From: Pseudomonas paraeruginosa PA7
GTDB lineage: Bacteria > Pseudomonadota > Gammaproteobacteria > Pseudomonadales > Pseudomonadaceae
Assembly (NCBI RefSeq): GCF_000017205.1
Contig: NC_009656.1
Location: 3,290,001-3,354,000, forward strand
Length of the DNA: 64,000 bases
Reading direction: 5' to 3'
Positions 53,719 through 62,990 of the stretch are shown in pieces. The notes under the pieces were generated by a model. It was not told the origin of the DNA and searched no databases. It saw nothing but the letters and a program-made list of their open reading frames with translations. Positions within the stretch are counted from its first letter, which is position 1. Each line of letters starts with the position of its first letter. A program made the position numbers and the translations under genes.

Positions 53719-54908
53719 GCCGCCAGACGAAACCCGCCCGCCTGGCCGGCGGCGCCCTTGCCCTGGGCCTGCTGCTGGGCCTGCCGACTCTCGTCGAGGC
53801 CGCGCAGGACGGCGGCATGGATCATTCCGGGATGAACCACGGGGCGATGCCCGGCATGGACCATGGCAGCCCACCATCCGCTGCGCCGTCCACGACGAAG
53901 CCCGCGGGCCACCAGGGCATGGACCACTCCGGCATGAACCACGGGGCGATGCCCGGCATGGACCATGGCAGCCCACCATCCGCTGCGCCGTCCACGACGA
54001 AGCCCGCGGGCCACCAGGGCATGGACCACTCCGGCATGAACCATGACGCGATGCCCGGCATGGACCATGGCAGCCCACCATCCGCTGCGCCGTCCACGAC
54101 GAAGCCCGCGGGCCATCAGGGCATGGACCACTCCGGCATGAACCATGACGCGATGCCCGGCATGCGGCGGACGCCGGCGCAGGCCGCGACGCGCGAGAGT
54201 CGCACGCCGATCCCGGTCCTGACCGACGCCGACCGCCGCGCCGCCTTCCCTCCGCTGGAGGGCCACAAGGTACACGACAGCGCGCTGAACAGCTTCTTCC
54301 TGCTCGACCAGCTGGAGTACCAGGACGCCGACGACGGCAGCGCCCTGGCCTGGGACGCCAGCGGCTGGATCGGCGGCGACATCAATCGCCTGTGGCTGCG
54401 CAGCGAAGGCGAGCGGCTCAACGGCAAGACCGAGGATGCCGAACTCCAGGCTCTGTTCGGGCATGCCATCGGTCCCTGGTGGGACCTGGTCGCCGGCGTG
54501 CGCCAGGACTTCAAGCCCGGCTCGCCGCAGACCTGGGCGGCATTCGGCGTGCAGGGCCTGGCGCTCTACGACTTCGAGGCGGAAGTCACCGCGTTCCTCG
54601 GCGAGAACGGCCAGAGCGCACTGCGTCTGGAGGGCGAGTACGACATCCTGCTGACCAACCGGCTGATCCTCCAGCCCAGCGCCGAGATCAACCTGTACGG
54701 CAGGAACGATCCAACCCGTGGCATCGGCTCGGGCCTGGCCGACAGCGAGGTCGGCCTGCGCCTGCGCTACGAGATCCGCCGGGAATTCGCGCCCTACATC
54801 GGGGTGACCTGGAACCGCTCCTACGGCAACACCGCCGACCTGGCCCGCGCCGAGGGCGAGGACGACGACGAGGCGCGCTTCGTCGCCGGCATCCGCATGT
54901 GGTTCTGA
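53715..54908 (+). CDS. pcoB: PcoB/CopB outer-membrane copper resistance protein
   Basis: 397 residues: a signal peptide ([16 protein letters not shown]), then 3.4 copies of a 34-residue Met/His-rich repeat ([17 protein letters not shown] followed by a Pro/Ser/Thr spacer, residues ~35-150). The CopB barrel domain runs to the C-terminal Phe ([60 protein letters not shown]). It works with PcoA in outer-membrane copper handling. The repeat units are nearly identical at DNA level, so copy number is likely to vary between isolates. PAO1 PA2064. Confidence 0.93.
   Translation: MSRQTKPARLAGGALALGLLLGLPTLVEAAQDGGMDHSGMNHGAMPGMDHGSPPSAAPSTTKPAGHQGMDHSGMNHGAMPGMDHGSPPSAAPSTTKPAGHQGMDHSGMNHDAMPGMDHGSPPSAAPSTTKPAGHQGMDHSGMNHDAMPGMRRTPAQAATRESRTPIPVLTDADRRAAFPPLEGHKVHDSALNSFFLLDQLEYQDADDGSALAWDASGWIGGDINRLWLRSEGERLNGKTEDAELQALFGHAIGPWWDLVAGVRQDFKPGSPQTWAAFGVQGLALYDFEAEVTAFLGENGQSALRLEGEYDILLTNRLILQPSAEINLYGRNDPTRGIGSGLADSEVGLRLRYEIRREFAPYIGVTWNRSYGNTADLARAEGEDDDEARFVAGIRMWF
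53817..54164 (+). repeat. 102-bp in-frame tandem repeat in pcoB
   Basis: Unit starts at 53817, 53919, 54021 and 54123 (partial). Each full unit is 102 bases (34 codons). Copies differ by only a few bases; units 1-2 read NHGAMPGM and units 3-4 NHDAMPGM. The length is a multiple of three, so gain or loss keeps the frame. Confidence 0.95.
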
Positions 54909-54927
54909 ACGCGCCGCTGGCCAGGCG

Positions 54928-56151
54928 CTAGCGGTAGCCGTCGAGCGACGGCGAGTCGTCGACCAGGTCGCAGCGTTCCAGCGGCGGCAGGTTGCATGGC
55001 CGGTAGTCGGGGCACAGTTCCATCCGCCGCTGCACCGAACGGTGCAGCTTGACCCGGGTCTCCCGGCCGACCGGCTCCAGCGGCCGCGAGCGTGGTCGGC
55101 CACGCGACCAGCGCCAGGCGCGGTCGCCGCTGCGGCGGTCCCAGACCAGCAGCGGCAGCCATTCGGCCAGGCGCCAGGGGCGGGTCATCACCGGCAGGAT
55201 CGGCGCGCTCGGGTCCGGCCCCTGCTTCGAACGCGCGCGCAACTGGTCGCGGCTGCGCGCCGGGTCGACGTGCAGGCCAGCCTCCAGCGCCTCGCCGAGC
55301 ATCCAGGTGAAGGCCACCAGGGCCAGCCGAGAATCCTTCGGCGCGTAGCCGCCGCCGACGTCCGAGTGCATGCCGGGGAACCACACCTGCAGCACGTCGG
55401 ACTTTCGGTCCTTCTCGCCGAACCAGAGGTTCTGCCGGAAAAAGCAGCGGCATTCGTCGATGGCCAGGGCCTGGCGGACCACGTCGACCATCTCGTTGTT
55501 CGAGGAGTACGGCACGGTCAGCGGGTCGTAGACCCAGCCCACCGAGGTGACGGTGTCGAACAGGCCGAGGAAGTGCACCTTCACCTGCCGGCCGAAGACC
55601 TTGCGGAAACGTCCCAGCAGTCCGAAGTCCGGACCGCGCCGGCGCTTGCCGGCCTGCTTGTCTTCTTCGCGCGGCGGCATCCGCGTGGTCAGCAGGGTCC
55701 AGGCATAGTCGAAGAGATGCGGCTGGTGCGCGTCGATCAGCCCCACCGCGCGCAGCATCGCGGCCAGCACCCGCACCGCGTAGGCGCCGCGGGAAAAACC
55801 GAAGAGGAAGATCTGGTCGCCCGGCCGGTAGTGCTCGGCGAGGAAGCGGTAGGCGCCCTCGACATTGCGCTTGAGCCCCCAGCCGAAGGCCAGGCCGGCG
55901 ATCCGCGAGGGAAACTTCTGCCACTCGAACAAGGTTTCCTTCAGGCCGAAGGTACCGACACCCTGGTCGTAGTAGGCCAGCACCTTGCGCGGATCGCGTG
56001 ACAGCGAGCGGTACAGGCGCACCACGTTGGTCGGCTGGTCGCCGAAGCGGTTCGAGGTGCCGTCGATGCAGACCACCAGCTGGCGCGGCGCGTCGTCGTC
56101 CGGAGCGCCACCCGGGGGCGGCAGGGCGGAATCGGGAGAGAGATCGTCCAT
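54928..56151 (-). CDS. DUF2235 alpha/beta-hydrolase
   Basis: 407 residues of the DUF2235 family (Tle1-like phospholipase fold). The opening is VVCIDGTSNRFGDQPTNVVR; the nucleophile elbow is FLFGFSRGAYAVRVLAAM (GxSxGA); GLFDTVTSVGWVYDPLTVPY and WFPGMHSDVGGGYAPKDSRL supply Asp/His-region motifs. Some relatives are type VI secretion lipases; here no VgrG, immunity gene or signal peptide is nearby, so a housekeeping esterase or lipase role is equally possible. It is convergent with pcoB (19-base gap). Recalled as PA2063. Confidence 0.83.
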   Translation of the reverse strand: MDDLSPDSALPPPGGAPDDDAPRQLVVCIDGTSNRFGDQPTNVVRLYRSLSRDPRKVLAYYDQGVGTFGLKETLFEWQKFPSRIAGLAFGWGLKRNVEGAYRFLAEHYRPGDQIFLFGFSRGAYAVRVLAAMLRAVGLIDAHQPHLFDYAWTLLTTRMPPREEDKQAGKRRRGPDFGLLGRFRKVFGRQVKVHFLGLFDTVTSVGWVYDPLTVPYSSNNEMVDVVRQALAIDECRCFFRQNLWFGEKDRKSDVLQVWFPGMHSDVGGGYAPKDSRLALVAFTWMLGEALEAGLHVDPARSRDQLRARSKQGPDPSAPILPVMTRPWRLAEWLPLLVWDRRSGDRAWRWSRGRPRSRPLEPVGRETRVKLHRSVQRRMELCPDYRPCNLPPLERCDLVDDSPSLDGYR

Positions 56152-56558
56152 TGGTTTCACGCAGGCGAAGCCTGACTTCCGTCGGCGGTGGATGGGGATG
56201 GCGACGCATGATACCCAACCTGTGCGGTCAGCCAAGGGGGCGGAAAGGATGGACAGGTAAGGCAGTGGGACGAACGATCGCCTCGCGGTTATCCGCCGGC
56301 CCTGGTTGGCCCGCTCCATCAACCTGCGCCGGTTGCGCCGACGTGCTGGAGACCGCCAGGCTGGCTTCGAGGACCCGGAGGGTGAAGTCCGGGTGGTCGA
56401 AGGCCAGGCATGCGCGATGGGCGCCTTGGCGCACGGCCCGACGTACAACGCGCCGATCCCCTTGGGACCGACGCGGGCGATGCTGGTCGCTGGTGTCGCT
56501 CGTTGCGCTCGATCTCGGCCTGCTGTGGCGCGGGCCAGAGCCCGGCCGCGGCTGAGCC
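56152..56558. other. Gap between DUF2235 gene and cynR
   Basis: 407 bases with no supported gene, though frames are open by GC bias. In PAO1 I recall several genes (a siderophore/peptide uptake cluster, about PA2055-PA2062) between these neighbours; here they are absent. It also contains the promoter for the DUF2235 gene. Confidence 0.45.
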
Positions 56559-57446
56559 TCAGGCGTCGCCCAGTTCGGCGCCGCGTTCCACGGCCAGGGC
56601 CTGGAACGCCAGGCGCGCAGCCCCGGCATGACTGCCCTGGCGCCAGAGCAGCGCCACCTGGCGGGTCGGCAACGGCGGGCGCAGCGCCACGCAACGCAAT
56701 CCCGACTGCTGGCGCGCCACGGCTTCGGGCAGGATGCTCGCCAGGCGGCCACGGCGGACCACATCGACGATGGCGCTGATCGAGTTCGCCTCCAGCGCCA
56801 CCCGCGCCTTCACACCCTGCTCGCGCAGATAGCCGTCGATATGCCGGCGGGTGGCGAAGTCGCCCCGCAACAGCGCCAGCGGCCGCTCGGCCAGCTCCTC
56901 GGCGGCCAGCGGCACCTGCTCCGCCGGCTGCCCATCGCCGAGCACCAGGCCAAGGCGCTCCAGGTACAGCGGCTGGGTGTCGATCTCCACCGAACCCGGC
57001 TCGCTGAAGGCGATGCCCAGGTCCAGGCGATCGTCGATCAGCGCCGCCTCCAGGGCATCCTGGGGCAACTCCTCCAGGCTCAGTTCGATACCCGGGTAGC
57101 GCTGGTTGAACGGATCCACCAGGGCGCCGACCAGATAGCAGGTGAAGGTCGGCGTCATGCCCAGGCGCAGGCGTCCGCGACTCAGATCGCCGACCTCGTG
57201 CAGCGCCCGCCGCGCCGCTTCCAGCTCGCGCAGGGCGCGGCGCGCGTGCGTCAGGTACAGCTCACCGGCATCGGTGGGACGCACGCTCCTGCCGGAGCGG
57301 TCGAGCAGTTGCGCCCCCAGTTGTTCCTCCAGCTGTCGGACCTGCTGCGACAGGGTCGGTTGCGATACGTGCAGCGCCTCGGCGGCGCGGGTGAAGTTGC
57401 GGTGTTCAGCGACGGCGAGCAGGTAGCGCAGGTGACGGAGCAGCAT
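56559..57446 (-). CDS. cynR: CynR, LysR-type activator of the cyanate operon
   Basis: 295 residues. It starts [20 protein letters not shown], aligning with E. coli CynR ([20 protein letters not shown]), and has [20 protein letters not shown] and [14 protein letters not shown]. The effector domain includes [20 protein letters not shown] and [21 protein letters not shown] 57446 is chosen by this alignment; ATG 57458 would add four residues and neither has a clear ribosome site. It is divergent from cynT-cynS, which it activates when cyanate is present. PAO1 PA2054. Confidence 0.92.
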   Translation of the reverse strand: MLLRHLRYLLAVAEHRNFTRAAEALHVSQPTLSQQVRQLEEQLGAQLLDRSGRSVRPTDAGELYLTHARRALRELEAARRALHEVGDLSRGRLRLGMTPTFTCYLVGALVDPFNQRYPGIELSLEELPQDALEAALIDDRLDLGIAFSEPGSVEIDTQPLYLERLGLVLGDGQPAEQVPLAAEELAERPLALLRGDFATRRHIDGYLREQGVKARVALEANSISAIVDVVRRGRLASILPEAVARQQSGLRCVALRPPLPTRQVALLWRQGSHAGAARLAFQALAVERGAELGDA

Positions 57447-57555
57447 GGGGAAGACCATAGGTAGAACCAATAGTTGGAATGATAAACCAGTCTTGGACCC
57501 TATGATCGGTTCCGCGCATCCTGGCGCCACGATCCACGGCCAGGAGCCCAGCGCC
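57447..57555. promoter_or_regulatory. cynR-cynT divergent promoter region
   Basis: A 109-base region, AT-richer at 57455-57500, with the short palindrome ccaatagttgg and a downstream aatgataaacc. It is the expected CynR binding region; an exact operator is not assigned. Confidence 0.5.
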
Positions 57556-58218
57556 ATGCGCGACATCATCGACGGCTTTCTCAGGTTCCAGCGCGATGCC
57601 TACCCGGCGCGCTCGCAACTGTTCAAGTCCCTCGCCACCCGCCAGGCGCCCAAGGCGCTGTTCATCGCCTGCTCGGACAGCCGGGTGGTCCCCGAACTGC
57701 TTACCCAGCGCGAGCCCGGCGAACTCTTCGTGATCCGCAACGCCGGCAACATCGTTCCCGGCTACGGCCCGCAACCGGGCGGGGTCAGCGCCTCGGTGGA
57801 GTACGCGGTGGCGGTGCTCGGGGTCGCCGATATCGTGGTCTGCGGCCACTCCGACTGCGGCGCGATGGGTGCCATCGCCTCCTGCGCCTGCCTCGACCAC
57901 CTGCCGGCGGTGGCCGGCTGGCTACGTCACGCCGAGGCGGCGCGGGCGATGAACAGCGCCCATGAGCATTCCAGCGACGCGGCGCGGCTGGACGCCCTGG
58001 TGCGGCACAACGTGATCGCCCAACTGGCCAACCTGCGCACCCACCCCAGCGTCGCCCGCGCCCTGGAACAGGGCCGGCTGAACCTGCACGGCTGGGTCTA
58101 TGACATCGAGAGCGGCCGCATCGACGCCCTCGATGGCGCCAGCCGGCGCTTCGTCTCCCTCGCCGAGCATCCCGGGGTGCGCGCCGTCGGCGGCGAACCC
58201 GGGCAAGCGGTCGCCTGA
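57556..58218 (+). CDS. cynT: Beta-carbonic anhydrase CynT
   Basis: 220 residues. Zinc ligands and catalytic residues: C39, D41, R43 ([11 protein letters not shown]) and H98, C101 ([10 protein letters not shown]). Other family stretches are [15 protein letters not shown] and [15 protein letters not shown]. It rehydrates the CO2 released by cyanase to bicarbonate, the co-substrate of cyanate breakdown, preventing bicarbonate loss. ATG 57556 lies 109 bases from divergent cynR; cynS follows after 38 bases. PAO1 PA2053. Confidence 0.94.
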   Translation: MRDIIDGFLRFQRDAYPARSQLFKSLATRQAPKALFIACSDSRVVPELLTQREPGELFVIRNAGNIVPGYGPQPGGVSASVEYAVAVLGVADIVVCGHSDCGAMGAIASCACLDHLPAVAGWLRHAEAARAMNSAHEHSSDAARLDALVRHNVIAQLANLRTHPSVARALEQGRLNLHGWVYDIESGRIDALDGASRRFVSLAEHPGVRAVGGEPGQAVA

Positions 58219-58256
58219 ATCCCTTCCTTCACAGCAACCCGCAAGGAGCGTCACCC

Positions 58257-58727
58257 ATGCAACACAGCCAACTGTCCCCCAATGCCCGCCAGCAACTGGC
58301 CGAGACCGTGATCCTGAACAAGGCACGCCTGGGCCTGTCCTGGCAGGACCTGGCCGACGGCACCGGCCTCGCCCTGACCTTCGTCACCGCCGCCCTGCTC
58401 GGCCAGCACGCGCTGCCCGAGGCCGCCGCGCGCAAGGTCGCCGGCCAGCTCGGCCTGGACGACGACGCAGTGCTCCTGCTGCAGACCATCCCGCTACGCG
58501 GCAGCATCCCCGGCGGCATCCCCACCGACCCGACGATCTACCGCTTCTACGAGATGCTGCAGGTATACGGCAGCACCCTGAAGGCTCTGGTCCACGAACA
58601 GTTCGGCGACGGCATCATCAGCGCGATCAACTTCAAGCTGGATATCCAGAAGGTCGAGGATCCCGAAGGCGGTTCGCGGGCGGTGATCACCCTCGACGGC
58701 AAATACCTGCCGACCAAGCCGTTCTGA
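58257..58727 (+). CDS. cynS: Cyanate hydratase
   Basis: 156 residues, the exact cyanase length. An N-terminal HTH-like domain ([20 protein letters not shown]) is followed by the catalytic domain with R96, E99 (TIYRFYEML) and S122 (GIISAINFK). The C-terminus GKYLPTKPF is diagnostic. It converts cyanate plus bicarbonate to CO2 and carbamate, which yields ammonia. AAGGAGC precedes ATG 58257. A hairpin follows at 58734. PAO1 PA2052. Confidence 0.96.
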   Translation: MQHSQLSPNARQQLAETVILNKARLGLSWQDLADGTGLALTFVTAALLGQHALPEAAARKVAGQLGLDDDAVLLLQTIPLRGSIPGGIPTDPTIYRFYEMLQVYGSTLKALVHEQFGDGIISAINFKLDIQKVEDPEGGSRAVITLDGKYLPTKPF

Positions 58728-58733
58728 ACCGCC

Positions 58734-58762
58734 GCGCCGCCCGGCTGGCAGTCGGGCGGCGC
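58734..58762. terminator. Hairpin after cynS
   Basis: A 10-base perfect stem (gcgccgcccg / cgggcggcgc) with a 9-base loop, directly between the cynS stop and the end of the convergent HAD remnant. No T-run. Confidence 0.55.
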
Positions 58763-58940
58763 TCAGGCCAGGCACGCGCGGATCCGCTCCAGGCAGGCGG
58801 CGCTGCCGTCGTAGTGTTCGGCGACGATGCCCAGCGTCCGCGCCGACTCCACGTTGGGCAGGTGGTCGTCGATGAACAGGGTCGTCGCTGCCTCCACCCC
58901 GGCCTGCTCCAGCGCGCTGCTGCGCCTCGAACCGCGGCCG
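58763..58940 (-). pseudogene. HAD-superfamily hydrolase C-terminal remnant
   Basis: The last ~50 residues of a HAD hydrolase remain in frame: SALEQAGVEAATTLFIDDHL, PNVESARTLGIVAEHYDG, with motif IV (FIDDHLPN). Upstream the frame holds unrelated sequence (CGEISAAYSVRGFACRPD) and neither motif I (DxDxT) nor motifs II or III. The upstream frame runs to a TTG at 59017 and a stop before that. So the N-terminal two-thirds have been deleted, probably by the event that joined this end of the cyanate operon to the next block. Confidence 0.75.
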
Positions 58941-59148
58941 TCGGGGCGGCATGCGAAACCCCGAACGGAATAGGCCGCGGAAATCTCGCCACAAACCAGG
59001 ATATCAAATGGATCCAACCTGATTTCCTGTTCTCCGCTATACCTCCAGGGCTCGGACTGTTGTCATTCCTTACGAAATGGCAACGCCACGCACCGGCAAA
59101 GACGGCATACTGCGGGCTTGTCTCGCCGCTTCGACACCGCCGTATCCC
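58941..59148. other. Junction region before the PhoD-like gene
   Basis: About 200 bases; the stretch 59000-59080 is richer in A and T than its surroundings. No gene is supported. It should hold the promoter of the PhoD-like gene and one end of the HAD deletion. Confidence 0.35.
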
Positions 59149-61128
59149 ATGTCCGCCCGCACCGACACCTCTCCCCTGCCCCTGGTCCTGGCCGGCCCAC
59201 TGCTGCGCCGCGCACAACCCGAACGCCTGGTCTTCTGGCTGGCGACCTCGCGTCCCGTGGCCATCGAGCTGCTCCTCGCCCCGGCTGGCGAGGCGGAGCG
59301 GCGGATCGCCCTCGACAGCGCGGCGCATACCGCCATCCGCGTCGGCGAGCGGGCCTGGCTGCAACTGCTCGACGTCACTCTGGACCCACCGCTGCCCGGC
59401 GATCGCCTGGTCGACTACGACCTGCGCCTCGCCAGCGACGACCAGGCCCCCGCCGGCATCGCCGAGTGGGCGCCGCACCTGCTCTATCCCGGCCGCCAGC
59501 GGGCCAGCCTGGTACTCAGGAGCCGCCTCGATCAATTGCTCCATGGTTCCTGCCGCAAGCCGCACCATCCGGCGGCCGACGGCCTGCTGCAGGTCGACCG
59601 GCTGCTGCGGGAGAACCTCCTGCAGGTCGACACGCGCCCGCCGCTACTGATGATGAGCGGCGACCAGGTCTACGCCGACGACGTCGCCGGGCCGATGTTG
59701 GTGGCGATCCATGGTCTGATCCGCCGCCTCGGCCTGTATGGAGAGCACCTGGAAGGCGCGGTGGTGGACGACAGCGAGGCGCTCTACGCGCACCCCGCCA
59801 CCTATTACCGGCGCGAGGACCTGCTGCCGGCCTTCGAGTCCAACGAAGCCCTGCGCGAGCGGTTCTTCGGCGGGGTGAAGAAGCCGATCTTCACCTCGGC
59901 CAACGCACACAACCACCTGGTCAGCCTGGCCGAGGTGCTGGCGATGTACCTGCTGGTCTGGTCGCCGACCCCCTGGCGCCTGGTGGGCCTGGAGCCGCCG
60001 GCAGGGCTGGACGCACGACGGGCGCAGCGCTTCGCCGACGAACGTCGGCACATCGAACGCTTCCGCGATGGTCTGGCCGGCGTGGCGCGGGCGCTCGCGC
60101 ACATCTCCTCGCTGATGATCTTCGACGACCACGACATCACCGACGACTGGAACCTCTCCGCGCGCTGGGAGCTGACCGCCTACGGCCACCCGTTCTCCCG
60201 GCGGATCATCGGCAACGCCCTGCTCGGCTACCTGCTGTGCCAGGGCTGGGGCAACGACCCGCAGCACTGCGGCGTATGGCTGGCGCCGGTCGCGGCATTG
60301 ATGGAGGGCGCCGCGGCCGACGGCCGGCTACCCTGCGCCGCCCAGGACCGGCTGCTCGACGCCCTGCTCGGTTTCCAGCACTGGCATTACCGGTTGCCCG
60401 GCAGTCCCACCCTGATCGTCCTCGACACCCGCACCCGGCGCTGGCGCAGCGAGCGCAACCTGGGCCGCCCGTCCGGGCTGATGGACTGGGAAGCGCTGAG
60501 CGAATTCCAGCAGGACCTGCTTGGCGAAAAGGCGGCGGTCATCGTCTCGCCGGCGCCGATGTTCGGGGTCAAGCTGATCGAGGGCGTGCAGAAACTGTTC
60601 AGCTGGTTCGGCCAGCCGCTGCTGGTGGACGCGGAGAACTGGATGGCCCATCGCGGTGCGGCCGCGGTGATGATGAACATCTTCCGCCATTCACGCACAC
60701 CGGGTAACTACCTGATCCTCTCCGGCGACGTGCACTATTCCTTCGTCTACGACATCCAGATTCGCCACCGCGAACACGGACCGCAGCTCTGGCAGATCAC
60801 CAGCAGCGGGATCAAGAACGAGTTTCCACGGCGCCTGCTGGACTGGTTCGACCGCCTCAACCGCTGGCTCTACGCGCCCTGGTCGCCGCTCAACTGGCTG
60901 ACCCAGCGGCGCAGCCTGGAAATCCGCCCGCGCATCCCGGAGCACAGCCAGGCCGGCGAGCGCCTGTGGAACAGCGCCGGGATCGGGCAGGTCTTCATCG
61001 ACGAGGACGGACGGCCGCGCGCCGTTCTGCAGGTCAACGCCGACGGCTCGCCGGCCACCGCCTTCGAACGGCGGCGCGAGGCCGGGGACGATCACCCGGC
61101 CGCCCCGGCGGCCGAGCCGAAGCACTGA
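59149..61128 (+). CDS. PhoD-like metallophosphatase-family protein
   Basis: 659 residues. A beta-sandwich N-terminal domain (LVLAGPLLRRAQPERLVFWL) precedes a calcineurin-like metal domain: LLMMSGDQVYADDVAGPM (GDQxYxDD), MIFDDHDITDDWNLSARW (DDHDxxDDW), LIVLDTRTRRW and NYLILSGDVHYSFVYD (SGDVHxS). These are the metal-binding blocks of the PhoD/DUF7800 group; the substrate is unknown. No signal peptide is visible, unlike secreted PhoD. Start uncertain: ATG 59149 fits the domain, ATG 59077 would add 24 residues; neither has a good ribosome site. Confidence 0.8.
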   Translation: MSARTDTSPLPLVLAGPLLRRAQPERLVFWLATSRPVAIELLLAPAGEAERRIALDSAAHTAIRVGERAWLQLLDVTLDPPLPGDRLVDYDLRLASDDQAPAGIAEWAPHLLYPGRQRASLVLRSRLDQLLHGSCRKPHHPAADGLLQVDRLLRENLLQVDTRPPLLMMSGDQVYADDVAGPMLVAIHGLIRRLGLYGEHLEGAVVDDSEALYAHPATYYRREDLLPAFESNEALRERFFGGVKKPIFTSANAHNHLVSLAEVLAMYLLVWSPTPWRLVGLEPPAGLDARRAQRFADERRHIERFRDGLAGVARALAHISSLMIFDDHDITDDWNLSARWELTAYGHPFSRRIIGNALLGYLLCQGWGNDPQHCGVWLAPVAALMEGAAADGRLPCAAQDRLLDALLGFQHWHYRLPGSPTLIVLDTRTRRWRSERNLGRPSGLMDWEALSEFQQDLLGEKAAVIVSPAPMFGVKLIEGVQKLFSWFGQPLLVDAENWMAHRGAAAVMMNIFRHSRTPGNYLILSGDVHYSFVYDIQIRHREHGPQLWQITSSGIKNEFPRRLLDWFDRLNRWLYAPWSPLNWLTQRRSLEIRPRIPEHSQAGERLWNSAGIGQVFIDEDGRPRAVLQVNADGSPATAFERRREAGDDHPAAPAAEPKH

Positions 61129-61138
61129 GGCGACGCTT

Positions 61139-61435
61139 TCAGAGGATCCGCTCCTCTATCTCCAGGGTCGCGGCGAGCGCCTGCCAGAGCACCTCGGCGA
61201 AGACCCGCTGGGCCTCGCCGCAGAGATGCGCGAGCAACGCGTCCTCGTCGCTCCACGCGCTGTGGATCAGCCACAGGTCGGCATCCTCGCCGGCCTGGCT
61301 GACCTCGTAGCGCAGACAGCCAGGCACCGCCCGGCCCAGCAAGGCCAGCGCGTGCAGGCGCTGGCCGAGAAGTTGCGACTGGCCCCTGCGGGCGCGGATG
61401 CTGACCACATGGCTGGCCGGGTTCAACGCTGGCAT
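61139..61435 (-). CDS. Antibiotic biosynthesis monooxygenase (ABM) domain protein
   Basis: 98 residues with the dimeric alpha-beta barrel pattern of ABM/quinol monooxygenases: HVVSIRARRGQSQLLGQRLH, VPGCLRYEVSQAGEDADLWL, HSAWSDEDALLAHLCGEAQR. Relatives oxidise quinols without cofactors or degrade haem; no activity can be fixed. ATG 61435 has GAGGAGA 8 bases ahead and gives the normal length. However ATG 61546 in the same frame has an even stronger GGGGAGGAG and would add a 37-residue Pro-rich leader. It is convergent with the PhoD-like gene. Confidence 0.75.
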   Translation of the reverse strand: MPALNPASHVVSIRARRGQSQLLGQRLHALALLGRAVPGCLRYEVSQAGEDADLWLIHSAWSDEDALLAHLCGEAQRVFAEVLWQALAATLEIEERIL

Positions 61436-61560
61436 GCTCTGTGTCTCCTCGACAGGAATTCGCCGCTGCGCGAGCGGCCCCCGGAAGGGAAGGACCGGCG
61501 GCACCGAGGCTCCGGCCGGCGGCGCTGGGGTGTGCGGATGACCCATGCGGCGCTCCTCCC

Positions 61561-61692
61561 CTACCAGTTGCCGGGATGCGTGCGCCGCGGCGCCGGGGCC
61601 GTGGCGGAGCGAGCCGGCCGGGAAAGGCGCGGCTGCATCGGGGATGGTGGCGGTACGCCGTCCGATACCAGTCTGGCCTGTTGATTTGACAT
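61561..61692 (-). CDS. Possible small ORF upstream of the ABM gene
   Basis: A 43-residue frame (start MSNQQARLVSDGVPPPSP, end RRTHPGNW) with GAGGGGG ahead of its ATG. It is followed 14 bases later by the strong ribosome site and ATG at 61546. Composition is Pro/Arg-rich with no family. It could be a leader peptide or translation-coupling frame, or chance in GC-rich DNA. Confidence 0.25.
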   Translation of the reverse strand: MSNQQARLVSDGVPPPSPMQPRLSRPARSATAPAPRRTHPGNW

Positions 61693-61970
61693 GCGTGTGT
61701 CCCCCTCGAGAGTTTCCATCGGCATGGCGGGGATACCGCCATGCCAGCCAGATTAGGCGGACGGAACACGGAATCGGTAGACGGATACTGTCGGGTTCTT
61801 GCCTGAAACTGCCGCGTCCCGGGTTTTTCCGGCACGCGCCGGGGCCCTTGGCCGAGTCGGCTTGCCTGTTCCTGGCGAATGCTTGCCTGATCCTGCCGTC
61901 ACGGCCGATGGTGGATGCCTGTCGCCGCGACGCGCGCTAGTCTTGGCGGGTCGTCCCCACGAGTTCCCGC
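61693..61970. promoter_or_regulatory. Divergent region with palindrome, ABM / AraC
   Basis: Holds a perfect 10-base inverted repeat, ggcatggcgg-ggata-ccgccatgcc (61721-61745), the best operator candidate here. It also has the AraC gene promoter further right. The whole space from the ABM start to the AraC start is 535 bases. Confidence 0.5.
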
Positions 61971-62903
61971 ATGAGCGAAACCACCGTCCCGCTTGCCACC
62001 GAGCTGCCCGCCGCCCTGCGCCAGCGCCAGAGCGAACTGGCGCACCTGCTGCTGAAACACTGCGCCGACGATGGCATCTACGAAACCGCCATCGCCCCGC
62101 TCGCGCTGATCCGCGCCAACGGCCCCACGCTGCCAGCGCGCGGCATGCACAAACCTGCGCTGTGCATCATCGCCCAGGGCCGCAAGGAGGTGCAGCTGGC
62201 CGAGGAGCGCTACATCTACGATCCGCTGCACTACCTGGTGGTCTCGGTGACCCTGCCGCTGGCCGGCCAGGTGATCGACGCCTCGCCGGAAGCGCCTTAC
62301 CTCTGCGTGCGCCTGGACATCGATCCGGCCGAGATCACCCAGCTGATCTCCGAGGCCGGGCCCATGGAAGTGAGCGGCCGCCGCGGCGACCGCGGCCTGT
62401 ATGTCGATCGCATCGATGCCAGCCTGCTGGATGCGGTGTTGCGCCTGATCCATCTGCTGGACAGCCCGCGGGATATCGCGATGCTGGCGCCGCTGGTGCT
62501 GCGCGAGATCTTCTACCGGCTGCTGCGCAGCGGCCAGGGCCAGCGCCTGCACGAGATCGCCATCGGCGATAGCCAGGCGCACCGCATCACCCGCGCCATC
62601 GACTGGATCAACCAGAACTTTGGCAAGCCGCTGCGCATCGAGCAACTGGCCCAGGTGGTCAACCTCAGCCCCTCGACCCTGCACCACCGCTTCAAGGCCG
62701 TGACCGCGATGAGCCCGCTGCAGTACCAGAAACAGCTACGCCTGCAGGAAGCACGCCGGCTGATCTTCAGCGAGGGCCTGGAAGTGGCCGCCGCCGGCTA
62801 CCGGGTCGGCTACGAAAGCCCGTCGCAGTTCAGCCGCGAGTACAGCCGGCTGTTCGGCGCCCCGCCGCTGCGCGACCTGGCGCGGGCGCGGAGCAGCGCC
62901 TAG
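61971..62903 (+). CDS. AraC-family transcriptional regulator
   Basis: 310 residues. The N-terminal cupin-like AraC_N domain (LPARGMHKPALCIIAQGRKE, YIYDPLHYLVVSVTLPLAG) is followed by the double HTH (~200-300: ITRAIDWINQNFGKPLRIEQ, LAQVVNLSPSTLHHRFKAVT, AGYRVGYESPSQFSREYSRL FG). This subgroup (CMD-type) often governs adjacent oxidoreductase genes. It is divergent from the ABM gene with a palindrome between, so it probably regulates that gene. Inducer unknown. Confidence 0.88.
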   Translation: MSETTVPLATELPAALRQRQSELAHLLLKHCADDGIYETAIAPLALIRANGPTLPARGMHKPALCIIAQGRKEVQLAEERYIYDPLHYLVVSVTLPLAGQVIDASPEAPYLCVRLDIDPAEITQLISEAGPMEVSGRRGDRGLYVDRIDASLLDAVLRLIHLLDSPRDIAMLAPLVLREIFYRLLRSGQGQRLHEIAIGDSQAHRITRAIDWINQNFGKPLRIEQLAQVVNLSPSTLHHRFKAVTAMSPLQYQKQLRLQEARRLIFSEGLEVAAAGYRVGYESPSQFSREYSRLFGAPPLRDLARARSSA

Positions 62904-62990
62904 GGGAACGTCGGGGCGACCGTGGCGGTCAATCGGTGAGCGGCGGGATACCTTCGTCGCCATGACCGGCCTTGCGAAACCGTCCCAACC

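Noticed and set aside
54928-56151. DUF2235 protein as a type VI lipase toxin
   Set aside because: No VgrG, adaptor, immunity gene or secretion motif is nearby, so the toxin reading is not supported by context.
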